Source: Bacteroidetes bacterium GWF2_35_48
GTDB lineage: Bacteria; Bacteroidota; Bacteroidia; Bacteroidales; GWF2-35-48
Length of the DNA stretch: 64,000 nt
Assembly (NCBI GenBank): GCA_001769125.1
Contig: MEOG01000100.1
Span: 1-64,000, forward strand
Direction of reading: 5' to 3'
The notes beneath the pieces are model-generated. The model did no database searches. It saw only the letters and a list, made by a program, of their open reading frames with translations, and was not told the origin of the DNA. Positions 17,024-24,418 of the stretch are shown in pieces (within the stretch, counting starts at the first letter, position 1; every line of letters starts with the position of its first letter). The position numbers and the translations under genes are program-made.

Positions 17024-18046
17024 TTAATTTGCAATGCTTTTCCTATAAAAATTTTCCCACTTCCATGCAGATAACAGTGTTTCATCTAAAGATTTCTCCG
17101 CTTTCCATCCCAGTATTTTATTAGCTTTATCCGTAGAAGCATACACTTTTACCACATCACCCGACCTTCTGTCTGCAAATATATAATTTAATCTGACACT
17201 TGTTGTTTTTTCGAAAGAATTTATTACCTCCAGAACACTTGATCCCATGCCTGTACCAAGATTAAAAACCTCAAATCCCGATTCATTCTCAGATTTCTGC
17301 ATTCTTTTCAATGCGGCAATATGCGCTTTGGCTAAATCTGTTACATTAATATAATCTCTGATGCACGTTCCATCAGGGGTATCGTAATCATTCCCAAAAA
17401 CTTTCAGGCAGTCGCGCAGCCCAAAAGCGGTTTGAGTAATAAAAGGAACTAAATTATTTGGCACGCCAATTGGCAATTCACCAATCAAAGCACTTTCATG
17501 CGCACCAATGGGATTAAAATACCTCAAAGCTATAGATTTCAGTTTTGGATGCGCTTTTATACTATCATGAATAATTTCTTCACAAATTTGCTTTGTATTT
17601 CCATAGGGAGAGGTTGCGGTTTTTATTGGTGCCAATTCAGTAACAGGAAGTGAATCGGGTTCACCGTACACCGTACATGATGAAGAAAAAACAAGCGCAG
17701 GAACATTGTAGGAAGACATTGCATAAAGCAGGTTCATTAAAGAAACCAGATTGTTGTGATAATACGTCAGGGGGCTTGCAACAGATTCTCCCACAGCCTT
17801 ATATGCTGCAAAATGAATTACTGCATCTACACGATTATTCTTAAAAAAGTTATTCAACAGTGAGGCATCACAAAGATCAAACTGTTCAAAAAGCGGTTTT
17901 TTCCCTGTAATTGCAGTTATTCCTTCTAAAACTCTAATGTTTGAATTTGACAAATTATCAATTATTGCAACATCAAAGCCTTCATTCAGCAGCTCAACAA
18001 CTGTGTGAGAGCCTATATAACCCGTTCCTCCGGTAACTAATATCAT
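17024..18046 (-). CDS. galE: UDP-glucose/UDP-GlcNAc 4-epimerase
   Basis: A 340-aa extended-SDR enzyme that interconverts UDP-glucose and UDP-galactose (or the N-acetyl forms). It shows the NAD loop GGTGYIGS (6-13), the catalytic Ser/Thr region SSSCTVYG (121-128) and Tyr148-xxx-Lys152. The sequence RYFNPIGAH is characteristic of GalE. It begins 1 nt after the stop of the UDP-sugar dehydrogenase and ends the nucleotide-sugar cassette, so it probably feeds envelope glycans as well as central galactose metabolism. Confidence 0.95.
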   Translation of the reverse strand: MILVTGGTGYIGSHTVVELLNEGFDVAIIDNLSNSNIRVLEGITAITGKKPLFEQFDLCDASLLNNFFKNNRVDAVIHFAAYKAVGESVASPLTYYHNNLVSLMNLLYAMSSYNVPALVFSSSCTVYGEPDSLPVTELAPIKTATSPYGNTKQICEEIIHDSIKAHPKLKSIALRYFNPIGAHESALIGELPIGVPNNLVPFITQTAFGLRDCLKVFGNDYDTPDGTCIRDYINVTDLAKAHIAALKRMQKSENESGFEVFNLGTGMGSSVLEVINSFEKTTSVRLNYIFADRRSGDVVKVYASTDKANKILGWKAEKSLDETLLSAWKWENFYRKSIAN

Positions 18047-18047
18047 G

Positions 18048-19337
18048 CTATAAACTCCAGTAAGTGATTTTTTTCATTTTATGACGAAAAACTCCTTTTA
18101 CATCAACCAAAACGCCATTTTTCGTAGAAATTGACTGAAAGTATTCTTCCGTTAAAGATACATATTCCTTGTGATTTACAGCAACAATTACTGCATCATA
18201 ATCTTTTCCAATTGATTTTGCAAGTTCAAAACCGTATTCATGCTTCACTTCTTCGGATGATGCATAAGGGTCTACCACATCAATGGTTACTTTATACGAA
18301 TTTAATTCATTAATAATATCAATAACTTTTGAATTACGGATGTCGCTCACATCTTCTTTAAATGTAACACCCATAATCAGGACTTTTGATCCCATGATAT
18401 TTTTATCATTGAACAAAATCTTTTTTACAGTTTGTTCTGCAATATAAGAACCCATGCTGTCATTCAAGGAACGACCTGAGTTTATCATTTGCGCATGGTA
18501 TCCGAATTCTTTGGCTTTAAATGCAAGATAATACGGGTCAACCCCAATGCAGTGACCACCCACTAAACCCGGAACAAACTTAAGAAAATTCCATTTTGTG
18601 CCGGCAGCTTCCAATACATCAAAGGTATTAATACCCATTTTATTAAATATTATTGACAGTTCGTTCATTAATGCGATGTTTACGTCTCTCTGAGTATTTT
18701 CAATAATCTTAGCTGCTTCCGCAACTTTAATGGAGCTTGCCCTGTGAACGCCTGCTTGAATAACCAATTCATACGTTTTTGCAATACTTTCAGCAGATTC
18801 AGCATCGCAGCCGGAGACAACTTTTTTAATTCTGACCAAAGTGTGTTCTTTATCGCCCGGATTAATACGCTCGGGAGAGTAACCCACTTTAAAGTCCTGC
18901 ATAAATTTCAACCCGGATTCTTTTTCTAATACAGGGATACAATCATCTTCCGTACAGCCGGGATAAACCGTAGATTCGTAAACCACATAATCTCCTTTTT
19001 TTAATACTTTTCCTACTGTTTCAGAAGCTTTGATAAGTGGGGTTAAATCCGGCAGATTGTGCTTGTCTATTGGAGTTGGAACTGCCACTATATAAAAATG
19101 TGCTTTTCTTAAATCTTCTAAAGAATGAGTAAAATGAATGTCGCAGCCTTCAAAATCGGATGGAGGCAATTCATTGCTGGGGTCAATTTTATTTTGCATC
19201 ATGGCAACCCTGTCCGGTTTGATATCAAAACCAATTACATGCATTTTTTTTGCAAACTCCAGTGCTATTGGTAGTCCAACATAACCCAGACCAATTACGG
19301 CCAATGTTTTTTCTCCTGAAATTAATTTGTCGTACAT
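18048..19337 (-). CDS. wbpA: UDP-N-acetylglucosamine/mannosamine 6-dehydrogenase (WbpA/WecC family)
   Basis: A 429-aa NAD-dependent enzyme that oxidises C6 of a UDP-N-acetylhexosamine to the uronic acid. The NAD loop GLGYVGLP is at 16-23 and the catalytic cysteine is Cys263 in GGHCIGVDPYYL, a form that favours UDP-HexNAc over UDP-glucose dehydrogenases. With wbpB, wbpE and wbpD upstream on the same strand, the first step of UDP-GlcNAc3NAcA-type synthesis is the likely role. WecC is the alternative. It overlaps nothing and is 1 nt from galE. Confidence 0.9.
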   Translation of the reverse strand: MYDKLISGEKTLAVIGLGYVGLPIALEFAKKMHVIGFDIKPDRVAMMQNKIDPSNELPPSDFEGCDIHFTHSLEDLRKAHFYIVAVPTPIDKHNLPDLTPLIKASETVGKVLKKGDYVVYESTVYPGCTEDDCIPVLEKESGLKFMQDFKVGYSPERINPGDKEHTLVRIKKVVSGCDAESAESIAKTYELVIQAGVHRASSIKVAEAAKIIENTQRDVNIALMNELSIIFNKMGINTFDVLEAAGTKWNFLKFVPGLVGGHCIGVDPYYLAFKAKEFGYHAQMINSGRSLNDSMGSYIAEQTVKKILFNDKNIMGSKVLIMGVTFKEDVSDIRNSKVIDIINELNSYKVTIDVVDPYASSEEVKHEYGFELAKSIGKDYDAVIVAVNHKEYVSLTEEYFQSISTKNGVLVDVKGVFRHKMKKITYWSL

Positions 19338-19408
19338 AATTTTTTTACATTTATTTTTAATATTTTTTTTTCTAATATCGAATTGATTTGATTTTCTGTT
19401 TTATATAT

Positions 19409-19438
19409 GGATTAAGGAGTAGGAGTAGGATTTAGGAA
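19409..19438. repeat. Short degenerate tandem repeat (GGATTAA / GGAGTA)
   Basis: GGATTAAGGAGTAGGAGTAGGATTTAGG, mixed 6-7 bp period. Similar to the reverse complement of 5583-5612 and to part of 22416-22530. Confidence 0.6.
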
Positions 19439-19483
19439 ATCTCCAACTTTAACATAAACAATTACGCTACTTTCTCATAACCC

Positions 19484-19537
19484 GCAAACCTGTGAGGATA
19501 TCCCTGCACAAGCCCTTGTAATACCTCACAGGATTGC
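19484..19537. repeat. CCTGTGAGG hairpin element, copy 1
   Basis: Arms GCAAACCTGTGAGG (19484-19497) and CCTCACAGGATTGC (19524-19537) pair at 13 of 14 positions around a 26-nt loop. Same arms at 22551-22605 and 58502-58558. Confidence 0.88.
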
Positions 19538-19580
19538 TTCCGTTTTTTCCTTTCCCTTAAAATTTAACTCTTTCATTCGA

Positions 19581-20543
19581 CTATTTGCTGTTTTTGCAAA
19601 ACGGATGAAACTCTCCTTTTAATCCAACAGTATTTGCTTTCCTGATATCATAAACGGTTTCAATAGATTTTCTTGTTTCGCTTATCCTGAAACCATTTCC
19701 ATTTAATATACCTTTATAACTTTCTGTATGCAAATCTGTGAAACCATCACTGAATTCGAGGCTTTCTCCATTTACTGTAATGCTTCTGTACGTTCTTTGC
19801 CCTTTAGCAAGCACCTCAACTGGCAGTGCATTCTGATCAACACTCAGAAACCAGCGTACTCTTGCTTTTTCAAGTTGAAGAAAGCCTGATGCAGTTTCAG
19901 GCGTAGAAACATGCACTATATTTTCCTTTACATCTCCGAAAATCCACGTCAGCATATCAAAAAAATGCACGCCGATATTGGTTGCAATGCCTCCGGATTT
20001 TGACATATCTCCTTTCCATGAGAAGAAATACCATTTTCCTCTGCTTGTGATATATGTTAAATCTATATCAAACATTTTATCTTTTGGTGCTTCATCTATT
20101 TTTTTCTTAAGAGCAATTATAGATGGATGCAGACGTAATTGAAGAATGTTGTAAATAGATTTACCGGATTCCTTTTCGATTTCCTGCAAAGCATCAATAT
20201 TCCAGGGATTCAGCACAATTGGTTTTTCACATATAGCATCAGCACCCACTCTTAATGCAAAACGGATGTGAGAATCGTGCATATAATTAGGGGAGCAAAT
20301 ACTAACATAATCCAGATGCAATCCTTCTCTTTTCAGTTTCTCAACATGTCGGTCAAAGCGCTCGAATTCAATAAAAAAATCAGACTCGGGAAAATAACTG
20401 TCAAGAAATCCCACGCTATCGAACTTATCTAGCGAAGCTACAAGACGGTTTCCGGTTTCTTTAATTGCCTTCACGTGGCGGATAGCTATGTAGCCGGCTA
20501 CGCCGATTACAGCGAAATTTTTTGTGGGGTTTGTTTGTGTCAT
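19581..20543 (-). CDS. wbpB: UDP-GlcNAcA 3-dehydrogenase-like oxidoreductase (WbpB/WlbA family)
   Basis: A 320-aa Gfo/Idh/MocA-type oxidoreductase. The N-terminal Rossmann loop (AVIGVAGYIAIRH) and the EKP motif (CEKPIV, about residue 118) are present. The later QLRLHP, GGIATNIGVHFFDML and RWFLSVDQNALP stretches are characteristic of WbpB/WlbA. It oxidises C3 of UDP-N-acetylglucosaminuronate, giving a 3-keto sugar for the aminotransferase. The gene lies between wbpD and wbpA in the expected pathway cluster. Confidence 0.9.
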   Translation of the reverse strand: MTQTNPTKNFAVIGVAGYIAIRHVKAIKETGNRLVASLDKFDSVGFLDSYFPESDFFIEFERFDRHVEKLKREGLHLDYVSICSPNYMHDSHIRFALRVGADAICEKPIVLNPWNIDALQEIEKESGKSIYNILQLRLHPSIIALKKKIDEAPKDKMFDIDLTYITSRGKWYFFSWKGDMSKSGGIATNIGVHFFDMLTWIFGDVKENIVHVSTPETASGFLQLEKARVRWFLSVDQNALPVEVLAKGQRTYRSITVNGESLEFSDGFTDLHTESYKGILNGNGFRISETRKSIETVYDIRKANTVGLKGEFHPFCKNSK

Positions 20544-20566
20544 TTTGTTTGTGATTAAAAAGCATT

Positions 20567-20608
20567 AAAAGCATGATACGCCCTGATAGGGCGTATTTAC
20601 ATGCTTTT
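20567..20608 (-). terminator. Hairpin overlapping the wbpD stop codon
   Basis: Outer arms AAAAGCATG (20567-20575) and CATGCTTTT (20600-20608) enclose inner arms ATACGCCCT (20576-20584) and AGGGCGTAT (20588-20596). The only bulge is the wbpD stop codon (20597-20599). On the minus strand T-rich sequence follows. It could be an attenuator or an mRNA-stability hairpin between wbpD and wbpB. Confidence 0.6.
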
Positions 20609-21175
20609 TGTTACATTATTGTTTTTTAAAAGATACGTTTCTTTGCTTTCGGGACAAACGGCAATTCCTTCTTCGTTAAAGTGAAGCCGGTGCCCGAACT
20701 CGCTCATCCAGCCTGTTTGTTTAGCGGGATTTCCAACAACAAGCGCATAGGGTTTTACTTCTTTTGTTACCACAGCTCCAGCTCCGATAAACGCAAACTC
20801 ACCTATATTATTGCCGCAGACAATGGTTGCGTTTGCGCCAATACTAGCACCTTTTTTCACGATTGTTTTAAGATACTGATCCCTTCTTAATACTGCGCTT
20901 CTGGGATTAATTACATTTGTGAAAACCATGGATGGCCCGAGAAATACATCATCTTCACAAATTACGCCTGTATAGATGGAAACATTGTTTTGCACCTTCA
21001 CGTTTTTTCCAAGTACAACTTCAGGAGAGATCACAACATTTTGCCCGATGTTGCAATTTTCTCCTATAATACAATTTGACATGATGTGAGAAAAATGCCA
21101 GATTTTTGTTCCTGTTCCAATCTTGCAGTTATCATCAATTACTGCTGTTTCGTGCGCAAAATATTCTTTTTCCAT
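20597..21175 (-). CDS. wbpD: UDP-GlcNAc3N-acid N-acetyltransferase (WbpD/WlbB family)
   Basis: A 192-aa left-handed beta-helix acyltransferase with hexapeptide repeats from about residue 14 to 150 (for example [13 protein letters not shown] and [14 protein letters not shown]). The C-terminal WMSEFGHRL tail is conserved in WbpD/WlbB. It acetylates the 3-amino group made by WbpE, giving UDP-2,3-diacetamido uronic acid. The gene is 64 nt after wbpE and 53 nt before wbpB on the same strand. A sugar acetyltransferase of another pathway is the alternative but unlikely in this context. Confidence 0.9.
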   Translation of the reverse strand: MEKEYFAHETAVIDDNCKIGTGTKIWHFSHIMSNCIIGENCNIGQNVVISPEVVLGKNVKVQNNVSIYTGVICEDDVFLGPSMVFTNVINPRSAVLRRDQYLKTIVKKGASIGANATIVCGNNIGEFAFIGAGAVVTKEVKPYALVVGNPAKQTGWMSEFGHRLHFNEEGIAVCPESKETYLLKNNNVTKSM

Positions 21176-21239
21176 AGATTTATTTTCGATTCAAAAATAC
21201 TTTATTCTGTTTGGTAAAACAAGAACAAAAATCATTGTT

Positions 21240-22370
21240 TTAAAACTGCAAAAATTTGAGTATATGATTTGTTATATATAATAATTGTTCTTCTGAAAGC
21301 TCTGTATGCATAGGCAAAGATAAAACATTTTTGCAAAGATTATCTGTAACCGGATATAATGCAGCATTAAAACCGCAATCGGCATACGCTTTCTGAATAT
21401 GCAGGGGAACAGGATAATAAATCATGGCAGGAATACCCTGTTTTTCGAGATACAACCTCAATTCATCTCTGTTAAATCCATTTGCAACAATCGTATATTG
21501 ATGAAATGTGTGCGTTGAAAAACTACTTCGTGACGGAATTTGAATTTTTGGATGTACGCCAAGAATCGTATCATAAAAAGAAGCCGCTTTCTGCCTTGCT
21601 TTATTATATTGATCAAGATATTTTAATTTGACACGAAGCAATGCTGCCTGTATGGAGTCGAGCCTTGAGTTCACGCCAATGTCATCGTAATAATAACGGG
21701 TTTTCATTCCGTGGTTCACAATAAGACGAAGACGGGCAGCCAGATCGTCATCATTTGTATACATTGCGCCGCCATCGCCAAAACAACCAAGATTTTTAGA
21801 AGGGAAAAAAGATGTACAAGCTATGTTTCCCATGTTTCCTGCAAATTCAGATCTTCCATCCGGAAAAAAATATTGAGAACCTATTGCCTGCGCGGTATCT
21901 TCAATAACAAACAAATTATGTTTTTTTGCAAGAGAAAGAATTGCAGTCATGTTTGTGCACTGTCCAAACAAATGTACGGGTATAATAGCTTTTGTTTTTT
22001 CAGTAATTGCCTTTTCGAGTTTTTCAATATCAATATTGAACGTATCAGGATAAACATCAACAAGGACGGGCTTTAAGCGAAGTAATTTTATTACCTCAAC
22101 TGTAGCAATAAACGTAAAATCGGAGGTTATTACCTCATCGCCCGGTTGCAGATTTAGTGCCATTAGCGCGATTTGCAAAGCATCTGTACCATTTGCGCAG
22201 GGAATTACATGCTTTACTCCGAGATATTTTTCGAGTTCCGACTGAAATGCTTTAACATCCGGACCATTTATAAATGACGTATTTTCAATAACACCTGCAA
22301 TCGCGGCATCAACTTCTTCTTTTATTTTCAGGTACTGACCCTTGAGGTCAACCATTTTTATATCGTGCAT
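21240..22370 (-). CDS. wbpE: DegT/DnrJ/EryC1 aminotransferase (WbpE/PorR-like)
   Basis: A 376-aa PLP-dependent sugar aminotransferase. Lys192 (FFPSKNLG) is the expected PLP-binding lysine, with EDTAQAIG (about 157-164) as cofactor site and GDGGAMYTND after it. It converts the 3-keto sugar made by WbpB to the 3-amino sugar, with glutamate as donor. The N-terminus (MVDLKGQYLKIKEEV) is typical of WbpE and of P. gingivalis PorR, which is needed for A-LPS and T9SS cargo attachment. It is the first gene of the minus-strand cassette. Confidence 0.92.
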   Translation of the reverse strand: MHDIKMVDLKGQYLKIKEEVDAAIAGVIENTSFINGPDVKAFQSELEKYLGVKHVIPCANGTDALQIALMALNLQPGDEVITSDFTFIATVEVIKLLRLKPVLVDVYPDTFNIDIEKLEKAITEKTKAIIPVHLFGQCTNMTAILSLAKKHNLFVIEDTAQAIGSQYFFPDGRSEFAGNMGNIACTSFFPSKNLGCFGDGGAMYTNDDDLAARLRLIVNHGMKTRYYYDDIGVNSRLDSIQAALLRVKLKYLDQYNKARQKAASFYDTILGVHPKIQIPSRSSFSTHTFHQYTIVANGFNRDELRLYLEKQGIPAMIYYPVPLHIQKAYADCGFNAALYPVTDNLCKNVLSLPMHTELSEEQLLYITNHILKFLQF

Positions 22371-22415
22371 GATTTTATATTACAAACTATTATTACGTAA
22401 TTTAATTCATTAATC

Positions 22416-22530
22416 GGATTAAGAATTAGGATTAAAGATTAAGGATTAAGGATTAAGGATTAAGGATTAAGGATTAAAAAGATACGGAAAAGTCCTTAAT
22501 CCTAAATCTTACTACTAAATCCTAAATCCA
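22416..22530. repeat. Heptanucleotide array in both orientations (GGATTAA / TAATCCT)
   Basis: About nine GGATTAA-type units with a 7-bp period (22416-22477) are followed by related units in the opposite orientation (22493-22530: TTAATCCTAAATC, then AAATCCT). The two halves can fold on each other. The array lies in the divergent spacer upstream of wbpE. With the hairpin element at 22551 and the promoter at 22690 it accounts for most of the 22371-22747 spacer. Confidence 0.88.
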
Positions 22531-22550
22531 AATGTTTCTCTCCTATCCTT

Positions 22551-22605
22551 GCAAACCTGTGAGGAGCTTTCGCTCATGCTGTCGCTCAAAACCTCACAGG
22601 ATTGC
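22551..22605. repeat. CCTGTGAGG hairpin element, copy 2
   Basis: Arms GCAAACCTGTGAGG (22551-22564) and CCTCACAGGATTGC (22592-22605), 27-nt loop containing CTTTCGCTCA, a string shared in part with copy 3. Confidence 0.9.
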
Positions 22606-22689
22606 TCTTAAACCTAAATTAATATCTAACATTTTTTCGTCAAAATCATTTTGAAAAAAGTTTGTAAAGATAGAATTTTATCATATAAG

Positions 22690-22720
22690 TTTCAAAGTTT
22701 GGTACAAAAATCTACTTTTG
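22690..22720 (+). promoter_or_regulatory. Promoter for the U32 gene
   Basis: TTTC (22690-22693), 19 bp, then TACTTTTG (22713-22720), an exact -7 match. It overlaps a TTG that could otherwise be read as a start codon, which favours the ATG at 22748. Confidence 0.55.
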
Positions 22721-22747
22721 CATTTCATATTGATTTGGAATAAAACA

Positions 22748-24007
22748 ATGACAGAAAAAATACCACAAATTGAACTTATGGCTCCGGTCGGATCATTTGA
22801 ATCGCTGGCTGCTGCCATTCAGGGGGGCGCCAATGCTGTATATTTCGGTGTGGAACATCTCAATATGCGATCAAAATCCAGTGTGAATTTTACTTTGCAA
22901 AATCTTAAAGAAATTTCAGCAATTTGCAGGGAACACAATATTCGCTCGTATCTGACTGTAAACACGGTTATTTATGATGAAGAGAAAGAGCTGATGATGG
23001 AAATTGTGAGTGCTGCAAAAGAAAATAACATTGACGCTGTTATTGCCTCCGATCTTGCCGTGATTAGCTATGCCCGCTCCATCAGGGTTGAAGTTCATCT
23101 TTCAACTCAACTCAACATAAGTAATTACGAGGCATTGAAATTTTATGCAAACTACGCGGATGTTGCTGTATTAGCGAGAGAACTCAATCTGAAACAAGTT
23201 GCAGAAATTTCAAAAAAAATTAATGAAGAACAATTGCGCGGACCTTCAGGAAAACTGATGCAGATTGAAGTATTTTGTCATGGAGCATTATGTATGGCCA
23301 TTTCAGGAAAATGTTATCTGAGCCTGCATGAATACAATTATTCTGCTAATCGCGGCGCCTGTCTGCAAATATGCCGGAGAGCTTACAGTGTTACTGAAAA
23401 AGAAAGTGGCAACCAGCTTGAGATTGACCATGAATACATCATGTCGCCGAAAGATCTTTGCACGATTGGGTTTCTTGATAAAATAGTAAAAGCAGGTGTT
23501 ACGGTATTAAAAATCGAAGGCAGGGCGCGTGGACCAGAGTACGTAAAAACAGTAACGGAATGTTATCGTGAGGCTTTGGATGCAATCGTGGAGGGAACTT
23601 ACAACGCAGAAAAAATAGAAGCGTGGGAGCAAAGACTTTCTTCTGTTTTTAATCGCAGTTTCTGGGATGGTTATTACCTTGGCAGAAAATTGGGCGAATG
23701 GAGTAAAAAATACGGATCCGCTTCCACCAGAAAAAAAATGTATGTTGGTAAAGTGATGAATTATTTTTCTAAATTGCAGATAGGCGAAATTTTACTCGAA
23801 GCAGGAACACTTGAAAAAGGAGATGAAGTTCTTATTATTGGGCCTACAACAGGGGTGCTTGAGCAAAAAGTTGAAGAAATCAGGGTTGACCTGAAGTCAA
23901 CAGAAATAGCTAATAAAGGAGAACTTCTTTCTATGCCGGTAAAAACGATTATCCGCAGAGCCGACAAACTTTATAAATGGATTGAAACCAATGATGACAA
24001 TGAATAA
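22748..24007 (+). CDS. Peptidase U32 family protein (TrhP/RlhA-like)
   Basis: A 419-aa protein with the U32 signature IEVFCHGALCMAISGKCYLS and downstream cysteines (GACLQICRRAY) expected to hold an iron-sulfur cluster. Members once called collagenase-like peptidases include E. coli TrhP (YegQ) and RlhA, which hydroxylate tRNA or 23S rRNA; RNA modification is therefore as likely as proteolysis. The N-terminus IELMAPVGSFESLAAAIQGGANAVYFG is a standard TIM-barrel start. The ATG at 22748 is preferred to the TTG at 22718. The next small gene overlaps its end by 8 nt. Confidence 0.9.
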   Translation: MTEKIPQIELMAPVGSFESLAAAIQGGANAVYFGVEHLNMRSKSSVNFTLQNLKEISAICREHNIRSYLTVNTVIYDEEKELMMEIVSAAKENNIDAVIASDLAVISYARSIRVEVHLSTQLNISNYEALKFYANYADVAVLARELNLKQVAEISKKINEEQLRGPSGKLMQIEVFCHGALCMAISGKCYLSLHEYNYSANRGACLQICRRAYSVTEKESGNQLEIDHEYIMSPKDLCTIGFLDKIVKAGVTVLKIEGRARGPEYVKTVTECYREALDAIVEGTYNAEKIEAWEQRLSSVFNRSFWDGYYLGRKLGEWSKKYGSASTRKKMYVGKVMNYFSKLQIGEILLEAGTLEKGDEVLIIGPTTGVLEQKVEEIRVDLKSTEIANKGELLSMPVKTIIRRADKLYKWIETNDDNE

Positions 24008-24227
24008 ATATTTTAAACGTAAAATAATAATTTTAGTGCTTTTTATTTTTTCTGTGTTCGTTTCTTCCTGCAAAAAATGCTATTACTGTCAGGCAAAACA
24101 ACAAGGTATTGAAGAGGCAATAGATTTTGCAAAATCATGCGGAACAAAAGAAGAAAATAAAAAAATGGAAGATGAATTTCGGGCAAAATATCAGGTAAAA
24201 GATGGGTATACGGTTTATTGCAAGTAG
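24000..24227 (+). CDS. Small cysteine-rich lipoprotein
   Basis: A 75-aa product from the ATG at 24000, overlapping the end of the U32 gene by 8 nt (coupled translation). A basic N-terminus and hydrophobic segment lead to a lipobox ending FVSSC. The mature peptide is about 55 residues, with the pattern CKKCYYC then single Cys in KSCG and YTVYC. Five cysteines in a short secreted peptide could bind metal or form disulfides. Function unknown. A further start at 23991 would only lengthen the N-terminus. Confidence 0.7.
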   Translation: MNKYFKRKIIILVLFIFSVFVSSCKKCYYCQAKQQGIEEAIDFAKSCGTKEENKKMEDEFRAKYQVKDGYTVYCK

Positions 24228-24325
24228 GGGGGCTTGGGGGGCAACCGAATAACAGATTCATGAATAAAAACAGAGTTAAAACAATAATGGCATAACTATT
24301 GCCAAATAACAGCACTTTTGAAGTG

Positions 24326-24390
24326 TTTGACAAGATTTACAAGTCTTTAGAAAATCAGGAAAATATTCTGCCTCTTTCTGTCTTGTCAAA
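24326..24390. promoter_or_regulatory. Inverted repeat upstream of lon
   Basis: TTTGACAAGA (24326-24335) and TCTTGTCAAA (24381-24390) are perfect complements 45 nt apart; a small CACTT/AAGTG hairpin precedes (24313-24325). The right arm is 28 nt before the lon ATG. It could be a long-range hairpin in the leader or a pair of half-sites. It does not resemble the CIRCE heat-shock operator. Confidence 0.45.
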
Positions 24391-24418
24391 TTGTCTTATT
24401 TAAAAAACAAAAATATAT

